DNA of 64,000 bases from Oscillospiraceae bacterium. Its GTDB lineage: Bacteria > Bacillota > Clostridia > Oscillospirales > Ruminococcaceae. Position 1 is the first letter of the stretch. Each line of letters starts with the position of its first letter. The notes beneath the pieces were generated by a model. The model saw only the letters and a program-made list of their open reading frames with translations, was not told the DNA's origin and searched no databases. Positions 48,348-56,403 of the stretch are shown piece after piece. The stretch is from the NCBI GenBank assembly GCA_009777725.1, contig WRLG01000014.1, forward strand, positions 1-64,000, read 5' to 3'. The position numbers and the translations under genes were made by a program.

Positions 48348-48620
48348 TTAATCATCTGTAAGCCCGTGCGGAAGTTTCATTTCTTTTGACCGAGGAATAT
48401 AAATAAACTCTTCACCCGCCGCTTCTTTTTTAGCTTCGGTTAACCTTTTAAGCCAAGCCTTACGGCGTTCCGTTTCGTCGGATTGCGGCTTTACTGCTAT
48501 AGGTTCGTCAGATATAGTAACAATAACCCGCATTTTTTCGGGCAACCGGAACGTCTGCCCCGCCGTGAAAAAGTTACCGTTTTCAAAATACCCCTCATAT
48601 GAGCGTAATTGTGCCTGCAT
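48348..48620 (-). CDS. AF2212-like antitoxin partner of the PIN toxin
   Basis: The 90-residue protein has GYFENGNFFTAGQTFRLPEK and MRVIVTI, the beta-hairpin pattern of DUF104/AF2212-like antitoxins, then a helical C-terminus that would wrap the toxin. Its stop lies 12 bases before the vapC start. AAAGGAGC precedes ATG. Confidence 0.7.
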   Translation of the reverse strand: MQAQLRSYEGYFENGNFFTAGQTFRLPEKMRVIVTISDEPIAVKPQSDETERRKAWLKRLTEAKKEAAGEEFIYIPRSKEMKLPHGLTDD

Positions 48621-48660
48621 AAGAACAGCTCCTTTCTCTTCAATTCAATTCTTTAATAAT

Positions 48661-48689
48661 ATTATATCCTGCCCGCTCAAAAAAGTCAA
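48661..48689 (-). promoter_or_regulatory. Promoter of the AF2212-like/PIN operon
   Basis: Minus-strand TTGACT (48684-48689), 17 bases, TATAAT (48661-48666), about 40 bases before the antitoxin start. Confidence 0.8.
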
Positions 48690-48710
48690 GGATAATTAAT
48701 TTTTTACTCA

Positions 48711-48739
48711 TTGACATAACGACACAGTTTTGATATAAT
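48711..48739 (+). promoter_or_regulatory. Promoter of the HEPN-remnant/MNT gene
   Basis: TTGACA (48711-48716), 17 bases, TATAAT (48734-48739), perfect consensus, 35 bases before TTG 48774. It is back to back with the promoter of the PIN operon. Confidence 0.85.
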
Positions 48740-48773
48740 TATAACAAGAACTTAGAAACGAGGGGGATTAAAA

Positions 48774-49211
48774 TTGATTGACAAGGTTGAATATTGGCTT
48801 AGTTTATGTGATAATAATATTATTTCTGCAAAGCTCCTGTTAAAAGGCAAACAAAATTTAGACGGAGGAATTTTTATGTTGGATAAAGCAGAGGCTAGGG
48901 AGATAGCAAAGAATTATTCCGATAAAATAAAAGCTATTCTTAACCCGGATAGGGTAATCCTTTTCGGCTCTTATGTAAACGGTAACCCACACGAATGGAG
49001 CGATATTGATGTAGCGGTTTTGGTTAGTAATTTAGACGATGAAGCTTGGTATAACGCCCGCATTAAAATGCAAGAAATCAGATGGCGCGAAGATTGTTTT
49101 GATGATATTGAACCACACCTGCTTGACGAAAACCACGACCCAAGCGGCTTTGTCGAACACGTTATAAAAACAGGCGAGGTTATTTATCCTAATTCTCACG
49201 CGCCGCCTTAG
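48774..49211 (+). CDS. MNT nucleotidyltransferase with in-frame HEPN N-terminal remnant
   Basis: From TTG 48774 (GAGGGGGATT) the first 31 residues (DKVEYWLSLCDNNIISAKLL) match the start of HEPN-domain proteins; the HEPN then ends abruptly. A complete GGAGG and ATG at 48876 follow in frame and begin a 111-residue MNT protein with VILFGSYVNGNP...WSDIDVAVLV, the GSxxxG...DxD catalytic motif. In HEPN/MNT toxin-antitoxin systems the MNT adds AMP to the HEPN RNase. Here the toxin is deleted and the antitoxin retains both a fused and an independent start. Confidence 0.8.
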   Translation: MIDKVEYWLSLCDNNIISAKLLLKGKQNLDGGIFMLDKAEAREIAKNYSDKIKAILNPDRVILFGSYVNGNPHEWSDIDVAVLVSNLDDEAWYNARIKMQEIRWREDCFDDIEPHLLDENHDPSGFVEHVIKTGEVIYPNSHAPP

Positions 49212-49554
49212 AAATCCCCCTTAAAATCTCATCCAGCTTTTCATGCGCTTCTTCGCCGGAATTATCCGGCTTGTCGCTCCAGCCCTTGAAATTATTTGAA
49301 AGGCTGTATTTCGCGCCGCTGTAACAGCCCCTGTCAAATAATCTCCGCTCCGAATAACCCTCGATTTTCAATAAAGCTCTCTCTATAAGCTTTTTATAGG
49401 AGGGCTTTCCTTTATAGCGCAAAAAATCAAGACGTTTATCGAACCCAAGAGCTAATGCCAAATCAGAAACGGCGGGCGGGCGTTCCGTTTCTTCGCAATC
49501 GGCAAAATAGCCGTCAATTTTTTCGCCGAGCTCTGCGGCGGTTTTAAATTCCAT
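49189..49554 (-). CDS. terS: Phage terminase small subunit-like protein
   Basis: ATG 49554 after AAGGAG gives 121 residues (track start 49593 rejected): AAELGEKIDGYFADCEETER, DLALALGFDKRLDFLRYKGK, RALLKIEGYSERRLFDRGCY and LSNNFKGWSDKPDN. This is the pattern of DNA-packaging gp3/terminase small subunits (YLxLGF helix-turn-helix, LKNxxGW end). It converges with and overlaps the MNT gene by 23 bases. The matching large subunit is 6 kb downstream on the same strand. Confidence 0.8.
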   Translation of the reverse strand: MEFKTAAELGEKIDGYFADCEETERPPAVSDLALALGFDKRLDFLRYKGKPSYKKLIERALLKIEGYSERRLFDRGCYSGAKYSLSNNFKGWSDKPDNSGEEAHEKLDEILRGISKAAREN

Positions 49555-49646
49555 AAAAAACAACTCCTTAGCACAGTCTGACAAAATCAGCACCGTTATT
49601 ATTGTAAAATAAGTAATGAACTTTTTAATAGGAAAGGACTTTAAAT

Positions 49647-49952
49647 ATGCCTGTAATGATTGATAATGCCGAAAACACGGTAACTGCCCGTATCACGGGT
49701 GAAATAGACCACCACAACGCCGCCGAACTGCGCGGCGGTATTGACCTTGCCATAAAGCTCCACCAACCCGAAAAAATAATCCTTGATTTCGGCGGAGTGA
49801 CATTTATGGATAGCTCCGGCATAGGTCTTGTAATGGGTAGGCACAAAGCCGCCGCTTCATACGGCGGAAAGCTTACCGTTACCAATACCTCGCCGGATAT
49901 AAAAAAAGTCATGCGCCTTGCAGGGCTTGAACGTCTTGCGGATATTAATTAG
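49647..49952 (+). CDS. spoIIAA: Anti-sigma F factor antagonist SpoIIAA
   Basis: The 101-residue STAS protein has GEIDHHNAAELRGGIDLAI and VTFMDSSGIGLVMGRHKAA, with the phosphorylatable serine in the DSSG motif (Ser56/57). It is dephosphorylated by SpoIIE in the forespore and then displaces SigF from SpoIIAB. First gene of the spoIIA operon; AAAGGAC precedes ATG. Confidence 0.95.
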   Translation: MPVMIDNAENTVTARITGEIDHHNAAELRGGIDLAIKLHQPEKIILDFGGVTFMDSSGIGLVMGRHKAAASYGGKLTVTNTSPDIKKVMRLAGLERLADIN

Positions 49953-49982
49953 CAGTCAAAGGATATTAAGGAGTATAAGGAA

Positions 49983-50411
49983 ATGAAAATATTAAACGAG
50001 TTTAAAATGAGCTTTAAGAGCGACAGCCGCAACGAAAGCCTTGCACGCGTTGCGGTTACGGCGTTTTTATCACAGCTTGACCCGCCCGTAAGCGAACTGA
50101 CCGAGATAAAAACAGCCGTCTCCGAGGCTGTAACAAACAGCATCGTGCACGGCTATCGCTATGAGGAAGGCAAAGTTGAGCTTTCGGTGCGGGTTTCGGA
50201 TAACAGCATTGTCTACATAAAGGTCAAGGATTCGGGCTGCGGTATCTCAGATATAGAAAAGGCTATGGAACCTCTCTACACCTCCGCCCCGGAGGAGGAG
50301 CGCGCCGGGCTGGGCTTCGCCGTCATGGAAAGCTTCATGGATAAAATAAAGGTGACAAGCCGCGCCGGCAGAGGCACGACCGTGACAATGCAACGCAAAA
50401 TTAGCTGTTAG
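49983..50411 (+). CDS. spoIIAB: Anti-sigma F factor SpoIIAB
   Basis: The 142-residue GHKL kinase has EIKTAVSEAVTNSIVHGYRY (N box), VKDSGCGISDIEKAMEPL and EEERAGLGFAVMESFMD (G boxes). It binds SigF and phosphorylates SpoIIAA. It lies 30 bases after spoIIAA with AAGGAG. Confidence 0.95.
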   Translation: MKILNEFKMSFKSDSRNESLARVAVTAFLSQLDPPVSELTEIKTAVSEAVTNSIVHGYRYEEGKVELSVRVSDNSIVYIKVKDSGCGISDIEKAMEPLYTSAPEEERAGLGFAVMESFMDKIKVTSRAGRGTTVTMQRKISC

Positions 50412-50430
50412 AAAACAAATTAACAACTGC

Positions 50431-50520
50431 TTTCTAACAACTAAAAAGGGAGGGTGCAGTTAGAAAATAGCAGTCGGAATTGCAGTTAAAAGCTCATAAC
50501 TATTTTCTAACAACTAAAAA
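50431..50520 (+). repeat. Direct repeat between spoIIAB and sigF
   Basis: A 17-base repeat TTTCTAACAACTAAAAA occurs at 50431-50447 and 50504-50520, the second ending at the sigF ATG. The first copy is followed by AGGGAGG, a good ribosome binding site that lies about 65 bases from the ATG and leads only to a 12-codon ORF (GTG 50454). A small duplication appears to have moved sigF away from its site. Confidence 0.55.
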
Positions 50521-51191
50521 TGACCGAAACAAAAAGCCGATTCGTTGAGGAAAATCTGGGGCTGGTACGCCTCTGCGCCAACCGCTTCCGAGGAAAGGGG
50601 ATTGAATACGATGACCTTTACGGAGCAGGCTGTGTCGGTCTTGTCAAAGCAAGCGGGAGCTTTGATTCCGAGCGGGGCGTTAAATTCTCAACCTATGCGG
50701 TCCCCGTAATACTGGGTGAAATAAAGCGGCTCTTCCGCGATGGCGGCACAATAAAGGTAAGCCGCTCACTAAAGGAGCTTTCGGTGAGGCTTACGCGGAT
50801 TAAAGAGCGGCATTTGATTGAGCACGGTCGCGAGCCGTCAATATCCGAGCTTACAGAATTATCCGGCGCGTGTGCGGACGATGTGGTAATGGCTTTATCC
50901 TCCTCCCTGCCGCCCATATCCCTTACCGAAACCTCCGATTACGGAGACGGCGAAAGCGGCGGTCAGATTGACGTAGCCGTTGAAGCCCCCGACTTGGAAA
51001 TGGTAGACATCCTTTCACTCCGCCAAGCCTTGGTATTATTATGCGAGGAGGACCGCCGCCTCTTACACCTGCGCTACTTTAAAAACCTAACCCAAGCCGA
51101 AACGGCAAAACGCCTGCTAACCTCCCAAGTGCAAATATCCCGCCGCGAAAAAAAGCTTCTGGCAAAACTAAAAGGTCAGCTAACCGAATGA
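50520..51191 (+). CDS. sigF: RNA polymerase sigma-F factor
   Basis: The 223-residue sigma-70 group factor has region 2 (NLGLVRLCANRFRGKGIEYD, DLYGAGCVGLVKA, FSTYAVPVILGEIKRLFRDG), region 3 (EHGREPSISELTELSG) and region 4 (LLHLRYFKNLTQAETAKRLL, SQVQISRREKKLL). Order after spoIIAA-spoIIAB identifies it as forespore sigma F. Its immediate upstream lacks a Shine-Dalgarno sequence (see repeat). Confidence 0.94.
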   Translation: MTETKSRFVEENLGLVRLCANRFRGKGIEYDDLYGAGCVGLVKASGSFDSERGVKFSTYAVPVILGEIKRLFRDGGTIKVSRSLKELSVRLTRIKERHLIEHGREPSISELTELSGACADDVVMALSSSLPPISLTETSDYGDGESGGQIDVAVEAPDLEMVDILSLRQALVLLCEEDRRLLHLRYFKNLTQAETAKRLLTSQVQISRREKKLLAKLKGQLTE

Positions 51192-51228
51192 GGAACTAAG
51201 AGCTTATTCTCTTAATTCCTCATTTTAA
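51187..51228 (+). terminator. Terminator of the spoIIA operon
   Basis: AATGAGGAACTAAGAG pairs with CTCTTAATTCCTCATT (one mismatch) around CTTATT, then TTAATT. The stop codon of sigF lies inside the stem. Confidence 0.8.
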
Positions 51229-51300
51229 TTATATCATATAAAATAGTAACATGCAAGCACATCTTTAACTGCCGAACACACCCCATAAAAATTATCCCAT

Positions 51301-53859
51301 TTACTCTACCCTCAATCTCTCCACCAAAACCTCCCGGCTTAGCCTTGCATAACAAATAATCGGCACGGCGGCACTAATTAGGATTAGCGGCGGCAAACAG
51401 TAAAGCGATGGAGCAATTGTAAAACTTTGGCTGAAAAACCATGTTTGCCCTGCTATTACCTTTACAATCAGCCAAACGATTCCAAGCCCTGCCGTAAAGG
51501 TGAAAATTGCAGTCAGGGCGGTGTAGCATAGCCCTTCGGAAAAGAGAGTTGCCCTTAGTTGCTTGCCTGTCATGCCTACACTTTGGAGCATGGCAAGCTC
51601 TCGGCGGCGGGACATGATTGCGGCTATTGTCGAATTTGTGAAATTTAGAATACCGATTAGTGCGAGTATAAACGCCATTGTTCCGCCCATTACTATATAG
51701 GTTGACCGGAGGCTTTCAAATTCCTCAATATAAGTCGCCCTTGAAACATATTCCAGATTGCTGTTTGTTTTTGTCGTATACTCAAACAAAAAGCTCTCAA
51801 TTTCGGGAATTTTTTCGTCGTCTACGTTAAAGTTAACCTGCATTGCTCCCTTTTCGCCGTAAAAATCAAGGAAAATGTCGTCCGCCAGAACTAGCCGCCA
51901 GCCTGTCATAAGAGAAAATCTGATTGACAGGCTATACGGATAGCCGCCGTCAAGCCAAATTACATCGAGGACTTCAAACTCCCTGCTCTCTCCACTATTT
52001 ACAAGTGCGATTTTGTCGCCCTTTTCATAGAGCAAAATCTCCTCATTATCGGCGGACGAATCGGCAAAAACCAATACATAATCGCCGCTGTTCAGTTTTT
52101 CATAATCGCTGTAAAAAGTATTGAGAGGAACTTGCCCTAAGCCGTAAACTTGCAGGGCGATTTCCCCGCTCTCTATTGCCCTTTCAAATTCGGGAATTGC
52201 ATAACCGAAATAACGCTCTATGCTCTCCCTTTTTGCATCAAAAAACCGAATAAAATTCTCATATGCTTTCTCGGTCAATTTATGCTCCATTGTCTGCTCA
52301 AAATAAACGCAGCCGTATTCCGTAATGCCGTGTTCTTCAAGCTCGTTTAAAAATTCATGGGTTATACTGTCATTGACCGAATCAACTATGCCGTAATTTA
52401 AAACAGTAGCATCCGTAACGGCAAAATCGGTTACAAGGGAATTTTCGAGATATTTGTCCATGTCAAAACTTTGTGCCGCCGAATATGCACTATTGAGCAT
52501 AATAAGCGAGAGCGAGAGCGATATGACTATTGCAAAAAATTTGCGTTTTTGTAAAAGCACGTTTGCGAGTGCCATAGAAAAGGGCGAAACCCTGTGAGTT
52601 TTCTTAGCCTTTTTCTTAAATTTCCCCGAAACTCCGCTGTATTTAACGGCTTCAATGGGGGACACTTTAGCGGCGAATTTGCAAGGCTTGCGGCAACCTT
52701 CAAAGACAGTTATAAGGCTGAACAATGCCGCAAAAATAAAGATTAGCGGATTTGCGGAGTTTGTTTGCTCTCCTCCATAAATTGTCGTCTGCATTAAGGC
52801 AGGAGTTAGCATTATGCCCGAAATATAGCCTAAAATCAGCCCCGCAGGTATCCCGAATAATGATAACAACAACGCCTGCGTGCGGACAATTCTTTTAAGT
52901 TGCCTACCCGTTGCACCCATTGTTTTGAGCAAGCCGTAAAAGTGAATATCGGCATTCACGGAGATGACAAAAATTGAATAGATGATAAAATAGCCCGAAA
53001 GCAGGATTAGGAAAAGTGCCAAACCTGCAATAGCGGTGAGCGACGGGTCAACCTCATTTGTCATATATGCCCAATTTATGCCGGGGCGGACTTCATTCCC
53101 TGCTCCATACCCCTGCTCCTCATCATAGCCATCGCCCCAAACATACCCTCGCTCGGCTACAAGCCGCTCCATTTTGCCCTCAATATTAAAAGAATTTTTA
53201 AAGAAAAGAGCGGCTTGAAGTTGCCCCGCAATCTGCTCGTCCTTTTCAATTACATTCTCGGCGACCACAGAATCGACATATTCTTTTGACAGCCAAATAT
53301 TCTGTGCCGGGTGAATCGGGTCGCCCTCCCAGTAGCCCGAAAGAGTGAAACTTTGCGCATATTTCCTGCCGCTGACGCTAAATTCAAGCGGGACCTCCGC
53401 CCCTATTTCATGCGGCACACCCAGCGCATCCAAAACAAGCGTACTTGTCGCTAATTCCAAAAACCCGCCCGGCATTTTGCCTGTAGTCGGCTCGGAAAAG
53501 TACCATTCGGCAAAGCTGTTTTCGGCATAAGAAATTTCGCTGTATAGCTTTATAAGCTCGTCATTTTCGGCAAGTGCCAGCGATTTTCTGTAGGAAATAT
53601 CTGTGATAAGCGGCGACATGGCGACGTGTTCATATTGTTCCGCAGAGATTCGCTTAAAGCCGCCATGTGCACTCATGCCGATTTGCCGCATCGTCTGCTC
53701 CTGAATAGTCGCCGCCATATTCGCACCGATTGTAAACACAGCGGTAAACATCAAACAGGTCAGCATAATTGCAACAACAGCAATCACATTGCGGGTCTTC
53801 CCCGCCGCCATAAACCGCAAAGTCAGTTTACGGATAATTTTTTTATTGGCTACATTCAT
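51301..53859 (-). CDS. FtsX-type ABC transporter permease (MacB-like)
   Basis: The 852-residue permease has an N-terminal helix (NVIAVVAIMLTCLMFTAVFT), a large extracytoplasmic domain (about 45-260), three helices with the FtsX motif SGYFIIYSIFVISVNADIHFYG, LLKTMGATGRQL, then a duplicated half with a second extracytoplasmic domain and terminal helices around MAFILALIGILNFTNSTIAA, RRRELAMLQSVGMTGKQL. This is the double-FtsX layout of peptide-export and antimicrobial-resistance transporters. It overlaps the ATPase gene stop by one base (TAATG). Confidence 0.88.
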   Translation of the reverse strand: MNVANKKIIRKLTLRFMAAGKTRNVIAVVAIMLTCLMFTAVFTIGANMAATIQEQTMRQIGMSAHGGFKRISAEQYEHVAMSPLITDISYRKSLALAENDELIKLYSEISYAENSFAEWYFSEPTTGKMPGGFLELATSTLVLDALGVPHEIGAEVPLEFSVSGRKYAQSFTLSGYWEGDPIHPAQNIWLSKEYVDSVVAENVIEKDEQIAGQLQAALFFKNSFNIEGKMERLVAERGYVWGDGYDEEQGYGAGNEVRPGINWAYMTNEVDPSLTAIAGLALFLILLSGYFIIYSIFVISVNADIHFYGLLKTMGATGRQLKRIVRTQALLLSLFGIPAGLILGYISGIMLTPALMQTTIYGGEQTNSANPLIFIFAALFSLITVFEGCRKPCKFAAKVSPIEAVKYSGVSGKFKKKAKKTHRVSPFSMALANVLLQKRKFFAIVISLSLSLIMLNSAYSAAQSFDMDKYLENSLVTDFAVTDATVLNYGIVDSVNDSITHEFLNELEEHGITEYGCVYFEQTMEHKLTEKAYENFIRFFDAKRESIERYFGYAIPEFERAIESGEIALQVYGLGQVPLNTFYSDYEKLNSGDYVLVFADSSADNEEILLYEKGDKIALVNSGESREFEVLDVIWLDGGYPYSLSIRFSLMTGWRLVLADDIFLDFYGEKGAMQVNFNVDDEKIPEIESFLFEYTTKTNSNLEYVSRATYIEEFESLRSTYIVMGGTMAFILALIGILNFTNSTIAAIMSRRRELAMLQSVGMTGKQLRATLFSEGLCYTALTAIFTFTAGLGIVWLIVKVIAGQTWFFSQSFTIAPSLYCLPPLILISAAVPIICYARLSREVLVERLRVE

Positions 53860-54518
53860 TAGACTATCCTCCCATCCTCAATCCTCACAGTCCTCCCTGC
53901 CATTTGAGCAATTTCGGGGTTATGGGTAATCAGCACGATGGTCTGCCCGAATTTTTCGCCGCTTATTTTAAGTAAACCCATAACATCCATGCTTGATTTG
54001 CTGTCTAAGTTCCCCGTCGGCTCATCGGCTAAAACTATAGCGGGCTTGCTCGCCATTGCCCTTGCAATCGCCACACGCTGTTGTTGCCCGCCTGACAACT
54101 GATTGGGCATAGCATTTCGCTTCTCAGAGATACCCAGCGTTTCAATCACTTGATTAATATAAGCCATATCGGGAGCATCGCCGTCAAGCTGAATGGGCAG
54201 AAGTATATTTTCCTCGACATTTAGTACAGGGACGAGGTTATAGCTTTGAAACACAAAGCCGATATTGCGGCGGCGAAAAATCGTCAGCTCATCGTCTTTC
54301 ATAGAATAAATCTGCTTGCCTCTGATTTCAACGCTCCCGGAAGTCGGGCGGTCAAGCCCGCCGAGCAGGTGCAAAAGCGTAGATTTGCCGCTCCCCGAAC
54401 TCCCGACAATAGACACAAATTCCCCCTGCTCCACCATAAAATCAATGCCGTCAACCGCCCTTACCTCTGCATTTTCGCCGTAATATTTTTTCAAATCAGT
54501 AGTTTTTAATACGTTCAT
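53859..54518 (-). CDS. ABC transporter ATP-binding protein (LolD/MacB-like)
   Basis: The 219-residue ATPase has Walker A VGSSGSGKSTLLHLLGG, Q loop GFVFQSYNLVPVLNVEENI, signature QLSGGQQQRVAIARA, Walker B AIVLADEPTGNLD and the H-loop LITHN. It is the partner of the FtsX-type permease encoded next. AGGGGAACAAC precedes ATG. It sits downstream of and co-oriented with the two-component genes. Confidence 0.93.
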   Translation of the reverse strand: MNVLKTTDLKKYYGENAEVRAVDGIDFMVEQGEFVSIVGSSGSGKSTLLHLLGGLDRPTSGSVEIRGKQIYSMKDDELTIFRRRNIGFVFQSYNLVPVLNVEENILLPIQLDGDAPDMAYINQVIETLGISEKRNAMPNQLSGGQQQRVAIARAMASKPAIVLADEPTGNLDSKSSMDVMGLLKISGEKFGQTIVLITHNPEIAQMAGRTVRIEDGRIV

Positions 54519-54611
54519 GTTGTTCCCCTTTCAGTATAAAAAAATCGCAGTCGGATTTAACCAACTGCTTATATTATAAACTATAAATCTTTCCTGCATC
54601 TTTCGAGAATC

Positions 54612-55451
54612 TTACAGTTTTGAAAGAAACACCGAAAACATCGCCCCTTTCCCCAATTCCGAACTCACTTTAATATACCCGCCCCCGGCGGCAATAATCT
54701 GCCTTGCTAAATAAAGCCCGATTCCTACGCCGGGCGAATCGGCGGATTCAGCTGCCCGCCAAAACCTTGTGAACACTTTTGGCAAATCTTCTTCTTTAAT
54801 CCCTCGCCCCGTGTCTGCAACGTCAATGCGGGCGAACATTTCATATTCTGTAACATTAACGCTTATATTGCCGTTTTCGGGCGTGTATTTAACGGCGTTC
54901 TCGATTATATTAAAGAGTGCTTCGCCGCACCATTTAGGGTCGAATACTGCCGAAATCGGCGGCTGATTTTTAGAGGAAATCAGCTTTATTTTTTTGTCTA
55001 GGGCTATGGGTTGACATTCTTTTACCGCCGTATCAACCAAATCGTAAACATTGCCCTGCGTGGCTTCTATTTTAATAATTCCGCTTTCCAGTCTTGACGT
55101 TTTGACTAGAGATTGGATTAAAAAGTCGAGTTTTTGCGTGCTTGATAGAATTTGCTCGGCTAGTTTGGTTTGCTCTTTTGTCAAGTTTTGCTCTGCTAGC
55201 AGTTGCGAATAGAGGGTGATATTGGCAAGCGGAGTTTTGGTTTGGTGAGAAATATCGCTGATTAACGAGCGGACTTGTGTCTGCTCGTTGTCAATTTGTT
55301 CACGTTTTAAACGGGACAATTCAAGAAACCGCATTGTCTTTGATTCGATTTTTGACAATTGGCTTTCATTGTAAGAGTTCGCCGCAAAAGTCCCCGCAAT
55401 TGCCTCATCAAGCATTTGACCAAGCTTATTTAAAAGCGTTTTTCTTCTCAT
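54612..55451 (-). CDS. Soluble-looking sensor histidine kinase
   Basis: The start is ATG 55451, overlapping the response regulator stop as ATGA (track start 55466 lies inside it). The 279-residue kinase has HisKA SLISDISHQTKTPLANITLY, N box ALFNIIENAVKYTPENGNI, DTGRGIKEEDL, FTRFWRA and SPGVGIGLYLARQI. No transmembrane helix is visible, so sensing may occur through the neighbouring ABC transporter as in BceS-like systems. It ends 90 bases before the ATPase gene. Confidence 0.9.
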   Translation of the reverse strand: MRRKTLLNKLGQMLDEAIAGTFAANSYNESQLSKIESKTMRFLELSRLKREQIDNEQTQVRSLISDISHQTKTPLANITLYSQLLAEQNLTKEQTKLAEQILSSTQKLDFLIQSLVKTSRLESGIIKIEATQGNVYDLVDTAVKECQPIALDKKIKLISSKNQPPISAVFDPKWCGEALFNIIENAVKYTPENGNISVNVTEYEMFARIDVADTGRGIKEEDLPKVFTRFWRAAESADSPGVGIGLYLARQIIAAGGGYIKVSSELGKGAMFSVFLSKL

Positions 55452-56143
55452 AAAATTACCGCCCATTTATAGCCGATACCGTGAACTGTTTTAATAAACC
55501 TCGGCTTTGAGGGTTCGTCCTCTAATTTGGAACGCAATCTGCGGATAGAAACCGAGAGTGCGTTTTCGTCAACATACTCCGTTCCGTCCTGCCAGAGCCG
55601 TTCCGATAATCGTTCACGGGTGAGGATTTGCCCTTTGTTGGAATAGAGCAGTTGCAATAACTTTGCTTCGGTTTTTGATAGCTCAACCACTTTTCCGTTT
55701 TTTTCAAAGTGCTGTTTTTCAAAGTCAAACACAAATTCGCCGTCAGCCTTGCAGTCCAAGCCGCCGACAGCTAAACCACCCCGCCGCAACAACGCATCGA
55801 TTCTGGCACGAAGCACGGCAAGGGAAAACGGCTTTGTAACATAATCGTCCGCACCTGCTTGCAGCCCTGTCACCATATCAATTTCGGTATCATTTGCCGT
55901 CAGCATAAGAACGGGCGAGCCGAAACCTGCCGCCCGAATTTCCCTGCAAAAATCAACACCCGAGCCGTCCGGCAAGTTGACATCAAGCACAATTAAACCG
56001 AAAAAATCCGGCGCAGATTCTTTTATAACAGCTTTTGCATTGCCAATATTAGGCACAAGGGTAAACTGCCTGTTTGGAGCGGCAAGTGCCAGCTCAATCC
56101 CTTTGCATAATGCCATGTCGTCTTCAAGTATTAAAATATTCAT
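55448..56143 (-). CDS. OmpR-family response regulator
   Basis: The 231-residue regulator has a receiver domain with acidic pocket LEDD, phosphoacceptor Asp54 in LIVLDVNLPDG, Thr in LMLTAND and Lys in DYVTKPFS. A winged-helix output domain follows (LSKTEAKLLQLLYSNKGQIL, RERLSERLW, VSIRRLRSKLED, VHGIGYKW). It probably controls the ABC transporter downstream. Its start codon is only about seven bases from the predicted -10 box, suggesting a leaderless mRNA. Confidence 0.93.
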   Translation of the reverse strand: MNILILEDDMALCKGIELALAAPNRQFTLVPNIGNAKAVIKESAPDFFGLIVLDVNLPDGSGVDFCREIRAAGFGSPVLMLTANDTEIDMVTGLQAGADDYVTKPFSLAVLRARIDALLRRGGLAVGGLDCKADGEFVFDFEKQHFEKNGKVVELSKTEAKLLQLLYSNKGQILTRERLSERLWQDGTEYVDENALSVSIRRLRSKLEDEPSKPRFIKTVHGIGYKWAVIL

Positions 56144-56149
56144 AGTGAT

Positions 56150-56178
56150 ATTATAGCATATTTTTTGCGGGAGTTCAA
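56150..56178 (-). promoter_or_regulatory. Promoter of the two-component/ABC operon
   Basis: Minus-strand TTGAAC (56173-56178), 17 bases, TATAAT (56150-56155). Transcription would begin at or next to the A of ATG 56143; no ribosome binding site is seen. Confidence 0.7.
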
Positions 56179-56306
56179 TGGTTTTTTTATTTTTGACAAC
56201 CTTGAAAAGAAAAAGCTACAGTCTATAGCTTTTAGGGACAAGCTTTTTTTACACTAAAAATTATTAATTTTTTATAGATTTTTTTTAAATTTTCCCTCAA
56301 AACCAC

Positions 56307-56335
56307 TTGACATACCCAAACAGATAGTGTATAAT
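56307..56335 (+). promoter_or_regulatory. Promoter of the sulfur/encapsulin operon
   Basis: TTGACA (56307-56312), 17 bases, TATAAT (56330-56335). The 128 bases upstream, back to the opposing promoter, are AT-rich with a TAGCTTTT/AAAAGCTA hairpin near 56210-56234; they could hold a regulator site but none is recognised. Confidence 0.85.
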
Positions 56336-56403
56336 ATTTTTAACATACCAAACTTATATGTTTTATAGGGTTATTGGCTACGGAAACGAGGAGGCTGGGA
56401 GCA

